From positions 127,734-150,439 of the forward strand of contig NZ_CAAKNY010000020.1 in the NCBI RefSeq assembly GCF_901212495.1: a stretch of 22,706 nucleotides of DNA, read 5' to 3'. Source of the stretch: Collinsella aerofaciens. Lineage in GTDB: Bacteria; Actinomycetota; Coriobacteriia; Coriobacteriales; Coriobacteriaceae. The notes under the pieces were generated by a model, which was not told the DNA's origin, ran no database searches, and saw only the letters and a list, made by a program, of their open reading frames with translations. This document shows positions 15,013 to 22,706 of the stretch, piece after piece. Position numbers and translations under genes: made by a program. How positions within the stretch are numbered: position 1 is the first letter of the stretch; every line of letters begins with the position of its first letter.

Positions 15013-16074
15013 CTACTCGGCGTCGGCGAAGCCGTTGGGGTTGTGGCTCTGCCAATTCCAGCTGTCGCGGCACATATCCGCGATGTCGTACTGGGCCTTC
15101 CAACCCATCATGCGCTCGGCCTTGGAGGCATCGCACCAGTTGGCGGCGATGTCGCCGGCACGGCGCTCGCGGATCACGTAGGGCAGCTCCTTGCCGCAGG
15201 CCTTGGAGAAGGCGGCGACGACCTCGAGTACCGAGGTGCCGGTGCCGGTGCCCAGGTTAAAGATCTCGACGCCGGTCTTGCCGTTCATCCAGTTGAGGGC
15301 GGCCACGTGACCAGATGCCAGGTCGCACACGTGGATGTAGTCGCGAACACCGGTGCCGTCGGGGGTGGGGTAATCGTTGCCAAAGACCTGAACGGCCTCG
15401 AGCTTACCGACGGCGACCTGGGCGACGTAAGGCACCAGGTTGTTGGGGATACCCTTGGGATCCTCGCCGATCAGGCCCGACGGATGGGCGCCGATGGGAT
15501 TGAAATAACGGAGCAGCACGACGTCCCACTCGGGGTCGGCGGTGTGGACGTCCATGAGGATCTGCTCAATCATCCACTTGGTCCAACCGTAGGGGTTGGT
15601 CGCGGGCTTCTTGGGGTCTTCCTCGGTGACGGGCGGATGGTCCGGATCGCCGTAGACGGTCGAGGAGCTCGAGAAGATGATGGACTTGCAGCCATGGTTG
15701 CGCATGACGTCAATGAGCACCAGGGTGTTCTCGATATTGTTGTGGTAGTACTCGACGGGCTTGCTCACCGACTCGCCAACGGCCTTAAAGCCGGCGAAGT
15801 GGATGACACGGTCGATCTGGTGGGTATCGAAGATCTTGTCCATCGCATCGCGGTCGAGCACGTTGGCCTCGTAGAAGGTGAGGTTCTTGGCGGCCTCGTC
15901 GCCCACGATGGTCTTGACGCGGTCGACGGCGACAGCGCTGGAGTTGGAGAGGTCATCGACGACGACAACCTGGTAGCCACCCTCGAGCAGCTGAACGACG
16001 GTGTGCGAGCCGATAAAGCCGGCACCGCCGGTAACGAGGACGCAGGTGTCTTTGGGGTCGAGTGCTTTGGACAT
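15013..16074 (-). CDS. galE: UDP-glucose 4-epimerase
   Basis: A 353-residue extended short-chain dehydrogenase that interconverts UDP-glucose and UDP-galactose with bound NAD. The NAD motif GGAGFIG is at 16-22, and the catalytic Tyr162/Lys166 pair is in NPYGWTKW, with the Ser-rich FSSSSTVYG strand at 134-142. The open frame continues 21 codons upstream to 16137, but the ATG at 16074 has AGGAGA 5 bases before it and begins directly with the nucleotide-binding strand. It is monocistronic, with its own terminator. It links the Leloir pathway and cell-wall sugar supply; no galK or galT is in the window. Confidence 0.97.
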   Translation of the reverse strand: MSKALDPKDTCVLVTGGAGFIGSHTVVQLLEGGYQVVVVDDLSNSSAVAVDRVKTIVGDEAAKNLTFYEANVLDRDAMDKIFDTHQIDRVIHFAGFKAVGESVSKPVEYYHNNIENTLVLIDVMRNHGCKSIIFSSSSTVYGDPDHPPVTEEDPKKPATNPYGWTKWMIEQILMDVHTADPEWDVVLLRYFNPIGAHPSGLIGEDPKGIPNNLVPYVAQVAVGKLEAVQVFGNDYPTPDGTGVRDYIHVCDLASGHVAALNWMNGKTGVEIFNLGTGTGTSVLEVVAAFSKACGKELPYVIRERRAGDIAANWCDASKAERMMGWKAQYDIADMCRDSWNWQSHNPNGFADAE

Positions 16075-16111
16075 GTAGTCTCCTATCGAATCAGGAACAC
16101 TTCTTGAGGGG

Positions 16112-16117
16112 AGTATA
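16112..16117 (-). promoter_or_regulatory. Candidate -10 element of galE
   Basis: TATACT on the minus strand, 38 bp before the galE start. The matching -35 is poor (TTTTGG at 16-bp spacing), so this is tentative. Confidence 0.35.
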
Positions 16118-16269
16118 GCGCAGCCGGGAGTGCCCAAAACGTGCGGGGCAGGAAAACCAGAGGATTGATGTTAACGTACTCATAGAAATGCTTGCGTGGG
16201 CATAACCTCGACTTTGGCACTTGCATACGAGCCGCCGACCATACGGTTTGCTGCCGTTCGTGGAAATCG

Positions 16270-16297
16270 TTGGGATGCGCCGGATGTACGCTAATAT
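16270..16297 (+). promoter_or_regulatory. Candidate promoter of the CHAP hydrolase gene
   Basis: TTGGGA (16270-16275), a 16-bp spacer and TAATAT (16292-16297) lie 44 bp before the start codon. Both hexamers are imperfect. Otherwise the divergent 267-bp gap 16075-16341 contains no further feature I can support. Confidence 0.35.
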
Positions 16298-16341
16298 GTA
16301 TGAGTTGAGCGACATATAAATAAACATGTAACGGAGTAGAT

Positions 16342-17547
16342 ATGTCACCAAACAGCGATTCCATCCTTTCCCAGGAGCTCTCGCGTCGCACTGCCCTCAA
16401 GGCTCTGTTCGGCGCAGCTTCTGCAGCCGTTCTTTTTGGTCTGCCCGCTCGCGCCCATGCGGCTGAGGCCAGCCAAGAAACCACTGACAAACTGAATGCC
16501 GCCCAGGCCCAGCTCGACGAGGTCCAGGCGCAGCTCGACAGCATCGCAAATGAATATGCGGCGCTGGCCAACAAAAACGCCCAGACCCTCAACGATATCG
16601 AGGGCGTACAGGGCCAGATCGACAGCACGCAGGCGCAGATTGATGAAAAGAAGGCCGAGCTCAAAAAGAAGCGCAACGATCTTTCCGATCGCGTTGCCGC
16701 CAGCTACAAGTCGGGCGGCACCAACATTCTGTCGCTGCTACTGGCTTCTGGCTCATTTGAGGAACTCGTCGCCAATGCGCACTATGTTGAGAAGGTCAAC
16801 AAGAGCGACCGCGACGCCATCGAGGACATCCAGACCATCCAGGAAGAGCTCGATGCGCAAAAGACCGCGCTCGAGTCGCAGAAGGCCGACTTGGAGAAGC
16901 TCAAGGACCAGCAGACTGCCCAGATGCAGGACATGCAGGCCAAGCAGCAAGAGGTCCAGACCGTGCTGAGCGGTCTTTCCGAAGATGTCAAGGAGCTCAT
17001 GGCTCAGCGCGATTCCGAGATTCTCGCTGCCGCCCAGGCTGAGGAGGCTGCCAAGAAGGCCGCCGCTGCCGCGGCCGCCGCGAACAAGAACAATTCCTAC
17101 TCGGGTGGTTCGAGCTCGGGTGGCGGATCGTATGCGCCCGGAACGCCGCAGCAGAATGCCGGCTCGGGCAAGCAGCAGGCCGTCGTCAACGCGTGCTACT
17201 CCACGCCTTCGCCGGGTCAGAACTGGTGCGCGGCGTGGGTTACCAATGTCTTCCGTAACGCCGGCGTTGGCTACTTTGGCGGTAACGCGTGCGATATGTT
17301 TAACGCCTGGTGCTATAGCTCCGACCGCTCGGCGCTGCAGGTGGGCATGATTGTGGCCGACTCCTCGCATAGCGGCACCGGTACGCCGGGCCTGCTGTAT
17401 GGCCATGTGGGCATCTATGTCGGCGGTGGCATCGTTATGAGCAACGAGGGCGCCATTACATCGAAGTCGCTCGATTCGTTCATTGGCTTTTACGGTACTG
17501 GCTCTGGCGTGCGTTGGGGCTGGCTCGGCGGTATTGCGCTGTCGTAA
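16342..17547 (+). CDS. Tat-exported coiled-coil CHAP-domain peptidoglycan hydrolase (PcsB-like)
   Basis: A 401-residue secreted protein. The signal has twin arginines (SRRTALK, residues 14-20), a hydrophobic core and an ARAHAA cleavage region near residue 41. Residues about 44-240 are a long heptad-rich coiled coil (AQAQLDEVQAQLD, DEKKAELKKKRNDL). An Ala-rich segment and Ser/Gly linker follow (about 237-265). The C-terminal domain, about 280-401, is CHAP-like, with Cys296 in NWCAAWV and His355 in YGHVGIYVGGG, and would cleave peptide or amide bonds in peptidoglycan. This is the architecture of PcsB-type division hydrolases, whose coiled coil restrains the enzyme until activated by FtsEX. GGAG precedes the start. 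It is monocistronic and convergent with murB. Confidence 0.9.
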   Translation: MSPNSDSILSQELSRRTALKALFGAASAAVLFGLPARAHAAEASQETTDKLNAAQAQLDEVQAQLDSIANEYAALANKNAQTLNDIEGVQGQIDSTQAQIDEKKAELKKKRNDLSDRVAASYKSGGTNILSLLLASGSFEELVANAHYVEKVNKSDRDAIEDIQTIQEELDAQKTALESQKADLEKLKDQQTAQMQDMQAKQQEVQTVLSGLSEDVKELMAQRDSEILAAAQAEEAAKKAAAAAAAANKNNSYSGGSSSGGGSYAPGTPQQNAGSGKQQAVVNACYSTPSPGQNWCAAWVTNVFRNAGVGYFGGNACDMFNAWCYSSDRSALQVGMIVADSSHSGTGTPGLLYGHVGIYVGGGIVMSNEGAITSKSLDSFIGFYGTGSGVRWGWLGGIALS

Positions 17548-17620
17548 AGCCGACGGGGCACGCGGTCCTCTCGGGTCCTGAGCACGACTCACCGGACTGG
17601 TTGTCTGAATAAAAGAAAGT

Positions 17621-17647
17621 GAAGGCCCCTTTCGGGGCCTTCTTTTT
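17621..17647 (+). terminator. Shared terminator of the CHAP gene and murB
   Basis: GAAGGCCCC (17621-17629) pairs with GGGGCCTTC (17634-17642) around a TTTC loop, followed by five T. The T-tract overlaps the murB stop codon. On the opposite strand the stem is followed by ACTTTCTTTT, so it can serve both convergent genes. Confidence 0.92.
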
Positions 17648-18608
17648 ATAGAAATTCGCCGATTCGGTGGACTTCGGGTTGTAGGTCTACTCCGAATTGG
17701 TCCTTGACGGTTGCTTGAATGTGGCGGATGAGTTCGTCGACGTCGGCGGCGGTGGCGTGGTCGGCGTTGACGATGAAGCCGCAGTGCTTCTCGCTCACCT
17801 GTGCACCGCCGATGGCGTGACCGCGCAGGCCGGCGTCCATGATGAGCTTGCCGGCAAAGTAGCCCTCGGGGCGCTTGAAGGTGGAGCCGGCGCTCGGCAT
17901 GTCGAGCGGCTGCTTGTCCTCGCGGCGCTGGCGGTAATCGTCCATGTCGGCCTTGATCATCGCGGCGTTGCCCGGGGCGAGGTTGAAGGTTGCCGAGAGT
18001 ACGATAAAGCCGTCGTCGGCGATGCGGCTTTTGCGATAGCCCAGGTTGAGCTCATCGACATCGAACTCAATGATGTTGCCGCTGCCGCGCGTGCCGTCGT
18101 CGAGCACGCGGGCGGGCTTATAGACACGCACGGACTCCAGGACATCGGCCATGCAGGCGCCGTAGGCACCGGCGTTCATATAGCAGGCGCCGCCGACCGA
18201 GCCGGGGATGCCCGAGATGGGCTCCATGCCGGTAAGGCCGGCCTCGGCTGCCGCGGCCGCGACATCCGAGAGCAGCGCGCCGGCTGCTGCCGTGACATGC
18301 GTGCCGTCGACGGTGATGTTGGAGAGGCCTTCGCCCAGCACCACGACGACGCCGCGGATGCCCTTGTCGCCGACGAGCAGGTCGGAACCGTTGCCCACGA
18401 TGGTGAGCGGCAGATCGCAACGGTAGCAGGTGTCGAGCGTGGCGACGAGGCCCTGCTCGGTATCGGGCGTAACGAAGACATCGGCCGGACCGCCGATCTT
18501 AAACGTGGTGTGCTCGCGCATGGGCTCGCTCATGAGCACATTGTCCTCGCCAGCAACACCGGCGAGCGCGCAGAGCAGGTCCTCGTTAAAAAAGTCATTC
18601 TCGTGCAT
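17646..18608 (-). CDS. murB: UDP-N-acetylenolpyruvoylglucosamine reductase
   Basis: A 320-residue FAD enzyme that reduces the enolpyruvyl group to make UDP-MurNAc. TTFKIGGPADVFV (34-46), GNGSDLLVGDKG (72-83) and GIPGSVGGACYMNAGAYG (133-150) form the FAD domain. Active-site residues Arg192 (YRKSR), Ser242 (GSTFKRP) and Glu313 (PEVHRIG) are present. The open frame extends to 18698, but that extension runs through a REP-like hairpin; the ATG at 18608 has AAGGCGG 8 bases upstream and is preferred. The gene ends in the shared terminator. Confidence 0.97.
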   Translation of the reverse strand: MHENDFFNEDLLCALAGVAGEDNVLMSEPMREHTTFKIGGPADVFVTPDTEQGLVATLDTCYRCDLPLTIVGNGSDLLVGDKGIRGVVVVLGEGLSNITVDGTHVTAAAGALLSDVAAAAAEAGLTGMEPISGIPGSVGGACYMNAGAYGACMADVLESVRVYKPARVLDDGTRGSGNIIEFDVDELNLGYRKSRIADDGFIVLSATFNLAPGNAAMIKADMDDYRQRREDKQPLDMPSAGSTFKRPEGYFAGKLIMDAGLRGHAIGGAQVSEKHCGFIVNADHATAADVDELIRHIQATVKDQFGVDLQPEVHRIGEFL

Positions 18609-18674
18609 ACGAATATCCGCCTTATGGTGGTCGTTTTCATCAATCGAATGCAATATACCCCACCCGGATGGATT

Positions 18675-18738
18675 TGGTGCAAAGTAACCTGGCCCCAATG
18701 CATCACATGGTGCAAAGGGGTCAGGTTGCTTTGCACCA
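18675..18738. repeat. REP-like 22-bp imperfect inverted repeat
   Basis: Arms 18675-18696 and 18717-18738 are inverted copies beginning TGGTGCAAAG. They differ at two positions, both of which become G-U pairs in RNA, so the transcript would form an uninterrupted 22-bp stem. The 20-base loop contains a further direct copy of TGGTGCAAA (18709-18716 region). It sits between the divergent murB and lacI genes. It resembles extragenic palindromes mobilised by RAYT transposases, but no transposase gene is nearby. Confidence 0.85.
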
Positions 18739-18773
18739 ATCGCGGCGATAAAACAGCCGTCTACCGGATTGGT

Positions 18774-18813
18774 AAAGTGTTTATCATCAAGGTAGAGGGA
18801 CGGTCGCTATACT
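18774..18813 (+). promoter_or_regulatory. Candidate promoter/operator of the lacI-family gene
   Basis: TATACT (18808-18813) can be a -10, 36 bp before the start codon; no good -35 is seen. TAAAGTGTTTA (18774-18784) has TAAA/TTTA arms like the xfp operators but a different centre, so autoregulation is possible but weakly supported. Confidence 0.3.
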
Positions 18814-18848
18814 TTCAAGAGATTGCGCGAATACTCGGAAGGAGCGAG

Positions 18849-19877
18849 ATGGGTAACAAAGTTACTCTTAAGCAGATTGCCCAGGAGGTGGGGCTTTCCC
18901 CCTCATCGGTCTCGCTTGTCCTTAACAATCGGCCTTGTCGCATCTCGGAAGAAAACCGCAAGCGCATCAAAGAGGTCGCGGCGCGCAACCACTATGTTCC
19001 TAACCAGATTGCGCGCAGCCTGGTCATGCGCGAGTCGCGCACGCTGGGCCTTATCGTTCCCAACATCGAGAGCCGCTTTTTTGCCTCGCTCGCCGGCAGC
19101 CTGGAAAAGCGCTGCCGCGAGGACGGCTACGCGCTCTTTATTACCAGCTCGGGTGGAAGTGCCGAGGACGATCTGGAGCTCCTGCGCCAGCTGGTGACGC
19201 GTGGCGTCGACGGTGTGTTCTTGGTCGTGGGCGACGAGTTCTCGGACGACCGCGCCCTGCGCGAAGAGGTCAGCCATCTGCCTATCCCGGCTGTTATGGT
19301 CGACCGTGCCATTGAGGGACTCGAGTGCGACAAGGTGATGTTCGACCACGAGATGGGTGGCTACATGGCTACCCGCTACTTGATCGAGCAAGGCCACCGT
19401 CGCATTGCCTGCTTGGTTAACGCGCGCCGTTCCAATACGGGCCGCAAGCGACTTGCCGGCTATGAGCGCGCGCTGCGCGAGGTTGGCCTGCCGATCGACG
19501 CGCGTTTGGAGTTTGAGAGCGAGTACTACATTCCGAGTGCCTACGAGGCCTCGGAGGCGGTGCTCGCAACCGACGCCACCGCCGTGTTCGCAAGCTCGGA
19601 TAACATTGCCCTCGGTTTGCTCAAGCGCCTGCACGAGATGGGTGAGAGCATCCCGGACGATATCTCGGTGGTGAGCTATGACAACTCGGCGGCCGACGTT
19701 CTCTTTGAGCCGGCGCTGACCGCGATCGAGCAGGATCCTGGTGTCCTTGCGGAGCATGCTTTTGGCTGCATGTCCAAGCGTCTTGCCGGCAGGGGCGGTA
19801 GACGTGCCGAAGAGGTCGTTCTGGAGCCGGCGCTTATCGTTAAGGGCAGCGTGCTCGAGCTTACTAAACATAACTAA
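18849..19877 (+). CDS. LacI-family transcriptional regulator
   Basis: A 342-residue repressor. The N-terminal helix-turn-helix and hinge are clear (VTLKQIAQEVGLSPSSVSLVLNNR, then VPNQIARSLVMRES up to about residue 60). The rest is a periplasmic-binding-like effector domain (LGLIVPNIESRFFASL, AVFASSDNIALGLL, ISVVSYDNS). The frame is open far upstream, to 17697, across the murB antisense region; the ATG at 18849 is chosen because AAGGAG precedes it and the DNA-binding domain starts there. It is followed by phosphoketolase with two central-CG palindromes in between, so it probably regulates xfp. The effector is unknown. Confidence 0.95.
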   Translation: MGNKVTLKQIAQEVGLSPSSVSLVLNNRPCRISEENRKRIKEVAARNHYVPNQIARSLVMRESRTLGLIVPNIESRFFASLAGSLEKRCREDGYALFITSSGGSAEDDLELLRQLVTRGVDGVFLVVGDEFSDDRALREEVSHLPIPAVMVDRAIEGLECDKVMFDHEMGGYMATRYLIEQGHRRIACLVNARRSNTGRKRLAGYERALREVGLPIDARLEFESEYYIPSAYEASEAVLATDATAVFASSDNIALGLLKRLHEMGESIPDDISVVSYDNSAADVLFEPALTAIEQDPGVLAEHAFGCMSKRLAGRGGRRAEEVVLEPALIVKGSVLELTKHN

Positions 19878-19912
19878 ACACGTTTATCAATTTGCAGGGA
19901 CTGAATGTGGAG

Positions 19913-19960
19913 CACCTGTGACAGGCAATGTCGCAGGTGAATGTCTGCTTCTGCCTGTCA
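19913..19960 (+). other. Overlapping alternative hairpins in the lacI-xfp gap
   Basis: CACCTG (19913-19918) pairs with CAGGTG (19934-19939), while TGACAGGCA (19919-19927) pairs with TGCCTGTCA (19952-19960). The two stems interleave, so only one can form at a time. No T-tract follows. It lies upstream of the presumed xfp start site, so in RNA it would belong to the lacI transcript tail. Confidence 0.45.
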
Positions 19961-19979
19961 ACATGGCAAATCAGGATGG

Positions 19980-20023
19980 TAAAACGTTTTTTCATATAGA
20001 TAAAACGTTTTAGCAAATATACT
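19980..20023 (+). promoter_or_regulatory. Paired LacI-type operators and -10 of xfp
   Basis: Two copies of the palindrome AAAACGTTTT (19981-19990 and 20002-20011) are spaced exactly 21 bp centre to centre, two helical turns. Central CG is typical of LacI-family operators. TATACT (20018-20023) just after the second copy is a likely -10; no good -35 is seen. Repressor on the second site would occlude the polymerase. A looser relative, TAAACACGTTTA, overlaps the lacI stop (19875-19886). Confidence 0.75.
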
Positions 20024-20081
20024 AGTCCCAACGAAAGGTTGCCGTATCGGAGGGTGACCATACAGCGAAGGGACATAAACA

Positions 20082-22610
20082 ATGGCTAAAACTCTGGGAA
20101 CGCCGTGGCAAAAGCTGGGCCACGAGGTGCCGGCTTCCGAGCTCGAGGGCGTCGACCTGTATTGGCGCGCATCGAACTACCTGTCCGTCGGCCAGATTTA
20201 CCTTCGCTCCAACCCGCTGATGCGCCCCGACTTTGTTGACGAGAAAACCGGTGAGGTGCGCGACTTTGGTCGTCCGGACGTTAAGCACCGCCTGGTCGGT
20301 CACTGGGGCACCACGCCCGGCATTAACTTCCTGTTCGGCCACGTCAACCGCCTTATTGCCGACCACAACCAGAATGCTATTTTCTTGATGGGCCCGGGCC
20401 ACGGTGGCCCCGCCGGCACCGCCCAGTCGCTGCTCGATGGTACCTACCGTGAGATTCGTCCCGACATCACCAATGACGAGGCCGGCCTGCAGAAGTTCTT
20501 CCGCCAGTTCTCTTATCCCGGTGGCATCCCGAGCCACTTTGCGCCCGAGACGCCCGGCTCCATCCACGAGGGCGGCGAGCTCGGCTACACGCTCAGCCAC
20601 GCCTACGGCGCCGTCATGGACAACCCGAGCCTGCTGGCCGTGGCCGTGGTGGGCGACGGTGAGTCCGAGACCGGTCCGCTCGCGACCTCTTGGCAGTCCA
20701 ATAAGCTCGTGAACCCGGCAACCGACGGTATCGTTCTGCCAATCCTGCACCTCAACGGTTACAAGATCGCCAATCCCACCATCCTCGCCCGCGTGTCCGA
20801 CGAGGAGCTCACCAAGTTCTTTGAGGGCATGGGCTACAAGCCGCACTTCTTTGTCGCCGGTTTTGACGACGAGAGCCACGTGAGCATTCATGCGCGTTTT
20901 GCTGCCCTGTTTGAGCAGGTCTTTGACGAGATCTGCGACATCAAGGCCACCGCTCAGGCCCAGGCAGCCGCGGGCGAGACCGTGGTCCGCCCGGCCTATC
21001 CCATGATCGTGTTCCGCACGCCCAAGGGCTGGACTTGCCCCAAGCACATCGACGGCAAGAAGACCGAGGACTCCTGGCGCGCCCATCAGGTTCCGCTGGC
21101 GAGTGCCAAGGACACCCACGAGCACTTCCGCGTGTTGCGTGAGTGGCTGCGCTCCTACGAGCCCGAGGAGCTCTTTACGCCCGAGGGGCAGGTGCGCCCC
21201 GAGGTGACGGCCTTTATGCCGACCGGCGAGCTGCGCATCGGCGCCAACCCCAACGCGAACGGCGGAAAGGTGCGCCGCGACCTCGAACTGCCCGATATTC
21301 ATGCCCACGAGATTCCCGTCGCAAGTAAGGGTCACGGCTGGGGCTCCACCGAGGCCGCCCGCGTCTTTGGCGAGTACACTGCCGACGTCCTGGCCAAGAA
21401 CATGGACGACTTCCGCATCTTCGGTCCCGACGAGACCGCGTCCAACCGCCTGCAGGCTGCCTACAAGGTGACCAAGAAGCAGTGGGATGCCGGCTTCTAC
21501 GAGGACGAGGCCAACGACGAGCTGCTGGCCGGTTCCGGCAAGGTTGTCGAGCAGCTGTCCGAGCACCAGTGCGAGGGCTTCCTCGAGGCCTACGTGCTCA
21601 CCGGCCGCTCCGGCGTGTGGAGCTCCTACGAGAGCTTTGTCCACGTCGTCGATTCCATGGTCAACCAGCACTGCAAATGGCTCGAGGCCACCAAGCGCGA
21701 GATTCCGTGGCGTGCTCCCATCAGCGGCCTCAACATTTTGCTGTCGAGCCACGTGTGGCGCCAAGACCACAACGGCTTCTCGCACCAGGACCCCGGTTTT
21801 ATCGACCTGCTGCTCAACAAGGCCAACGACACGCATATCGTGAATGCTTACTATCCGGCCGACGCCAATATGTCCCTCGCTGTGGCCGAGCGCGTCTACC
21901 AGTCCACCGACTGCGTCAACGCCATCTTCTGTGGCAAGCAGCCCGCCCCCACCTTCCAGACGGTCGACGAGGCCAAGTCCGAGCTCGCCGAGGGTGTCGC
22001 GATTTGGGAGTGGGCATCGACTGCCGACTCGCTCGCCGAGGCCGACGTCGTGGTCGCCACCTGCGGTGACGTGCCGACGCTCGAGGCCCTGGCTGCAACC
22101 GATATGCTGCGCGAGCTAGGCATTAAGGTGTGGTTCGTTAACGTGGTCGACCTGCTCAAGATCCAGAATGTCTGCGAGAACGACCGGGCCATCAGCGATA
22201 AGCGCTGGGCTGAGCTCTTCGGCTGCGGCGAGAAGCCTGTCCTCTTTGCCTTCCACGCCTATGCCGGCACGATTCGCCGCCTGATCTGGAACCGCCCCGG
22301 CCACGACGCCTTCCGCGTCCACGGCTACGAGGAGAAGGGTTCCACGACCACGCCGTTCGACATGCTGCGCCTGAACAACATGGACCGCTGGGCCCTGGCT
22401 GCCGACGTGCTGTGCATGGTCGATGCCGATAAGTTTGCCGAGCAGATCAACGAGTGGGAGGCCTTCCGCACCGAGGCCTTCGAGTTCGCTTGCGACGAGG
22501 GCTACGATCACCCGGCCTTCACCGATTGGGTCTGGCCGGACGCCGCTGCCGCAACCGCAGCCGACGGCGCACTCTCCGCAACCCAAATGACCGCGGGCGA
22601 CAACGAGTAA
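20082..22610 (+). CDS. xfp: Xylulose-5-phosphate/fructose-6-phosphate phosphoketolase
   Basis: An 842-residue thiamine-diphosphate enzyme that splits xylulose-5-P or fructose-6-P with phosphate to acetyl-phosphate plus glyceraldehyde-3-P or erythrose-4-P. Family hallmarks are GHWGTTPG (73-80), GPGHGGP (104-110), [12 protein letters not shown] (158-169), and the cofactor-binding GDGESETGP (191-199) followed by [13 protein letters not shown]. The length is slightly above the usual 790-825. GAAGGGA lies 8 bases before the ATG. The acetyl-phosphate can yield ATP through acetate kinase, not encoded here. The upstream LacI regulator and paired operators suggest induction by a sugar signal. Confidence 0.97.
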   Translation: MAKTLGTPWQKLGHEVPASELEGVDLYWRASNYLSVGQIYLRSNPLMRPDFVDEKTGEVRDFGRPDVKHRLVGHWGTTPGINFLFGHVNRLIADHNQNAIFLMGPGHGGPAGTAQSLLDGTYREIRPDITNDEAGLQKFFRQFSYPGGIPSHFAPETPGSIHEGGELGYTLSHAYGAVMDNPSLLAVAVVGDGESETGPLATSWQSNKLVNPATDGIVLPILHLNGYKIANPTILARVSDEELTKFFEGMGYKPHFFVAGFDDESHVSIHARFAALFEQVFDEICDIKATAQAQAAAGETVVRPAYPMIVFRTPKGWTCPKHIDGKKTEDSWRAHQVPLASAKDTHEHFRVLREWLRSYEPEELFTPEGQVRPEVTAFMPTGELRIGANPNANGGKVRRDLELPDIHAHEIPVASKGHGWGSTEAARVFGEYTADVLAKNMDDFRIFGPDETASNRLQAAYKVTKKQWDAGFYEDEANDELLAGSGKVVEQLSEHQCEGFLEAYVLTGRSGVWSSYESFVHVVDSMVNQHCKWLEATKREIPWRAPISGLNILLSSHVWRQDHNGFSHQDPGFIDLLLNKANDTHIVNAYYPADANMSLAVAERVYQSTDCVNAIFCGKQPAPTFQTVDEAKSELAEGVAIWEWASTADSLAEADVVVATCGDVPTLEALAATDMLRELGIKVWFVNVVDLLKIQNVCENDRAISDKRWAELFGCGEKPVLFAFHAYAGTIRRLIWNRPGHDAFRVHGYEEKGSTTTPFDMLRLNNMDRWALAADVLCMVDADKFAEQINEWEAFRTEAFEFACDEGYDHPAFTDWVWPDAAAATAADGALSATQMTAGDNE

Positions 22611-22653
22611 GTAGGCATCCGGGACGGCCTCGCGCTGGGGCCTGCTCCGGGCG

Positions 22654-22706
22654 GGTGCCCTTCCTCGGGGAAGTGGGCTTCGCGAACTTCCCCGAGGAAG
22701 GGCACC
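22654..22706. repeat. Perfect 21-bp inverted repeat after xfp, at the window edge
   Basis: Positions 22654-22674 are the exact inverse complement of 22686-22706, around an 11-base loop. The right arm ends on the last base of the window, so the stem may be longer and a T-tract could follow. It is probably the xfp terminator, but is longer than the other terminators here, so a dispersed palindromic element is also possible. Confidence 0.8.

Noticed and set aside
14941..16107. 388-codon frame antisense to galE
   Set aside because: It mirrors galE over its whole length and crosses the galE terminator; no ribosome site or domain supports it.
17697..18848. N-terminal extension of the LacI-family frame
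   Set aside because: The extension is antisense to murB and crosses the REP-like hairpin; the helix-turn-helix begins at the ATG with an AAGGAG site at 18849.
20022..21836. 604-codon open frame antisense to xfp
   Set aside because: It lies wholly opposite a well-conserved phosphoketolase; its composition (Leu, Val, Gly and His runs) is what the reverse strand of a high-G+C gene gives, and no family is recognisable.

Overview
The window looks like a chromosomal segment of a high-G+C, gut-type actinobacterium of the class Coriobacteriia, most likely Collinsella or a close relative. This rests on my recognition of the proteins and of the gene set (PTS-HAD fusion, MsmK-type ABC importer, glgP, malQ, galE, phosphoketolase); no search was run. 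Nothing indicates a phage, plasmid or insertion sequence.

Layout. (a) 1-151: the 3' end of one tRNA facing a complete tRNA-Gln(TTG), with a 14-bp hairpin between them. (b) 190-2260, minus strand: a polyprenyl diphosphate synthase, then a cytoplasmic protein with two peptidoglycan-binding domains that resembles mycobacterial CwlM. (c) 2377-10436: an alpha-glucoside locus. It has a minus-strand PTS EIIC-EIIB transporter fused to a HAD phosphatase, a divergent GntR/TreR-like regulator, and a plus-strand ABC importer (binding lipoprotein, two permeases, MsmK-type ATPase). (d) 10437-10890: a convergent gap holding terminators and three 80-bp tandem units built from palindromic arms. (e) 10891-16074, minus strand: galE, malQ and glgP. 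(f) 16342-18608: a Tat-exported coiled-coil/CHAP peptidoglycan hydrolase and, convergent to it, murB. (g) 18675-18738: a REP-like hairpin. (h) 18849-22610: a LacI-family regulator and xylulose-5-P/fructose-6-P phosphoketolase with a pair of palindromic operators between them. (i) The window ends inside or at a perfect 21-bp inverted repeat.

How the genes fit together. Maltodextrins enter through the ABC importer. MalQ and GlgP turn them into glucose and glucose-1-P, and GalE connects the UDP-sugar pool. An alpha-glucoside such as maltose could also enter through the PTS protein, whose fused HAD domain could remove the phosphate added during import. Sites matching the GTNTANAC half-site pattern of HutC-subfamily GntR regulators lie before the PTS gene, gntR, the ABC operon and malQ, so one small regulon under the local GntR protein is a testable proposal. 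The phosphoketolase is probably controlled separately by the adjacent LacI protein.

The strongest leads are the PTS-HAD fusion, the proposed GntR regulon, the exact 80-bp array of alternating palindromic arms, and the CwlM-like protein with a degenerate amidase domain.
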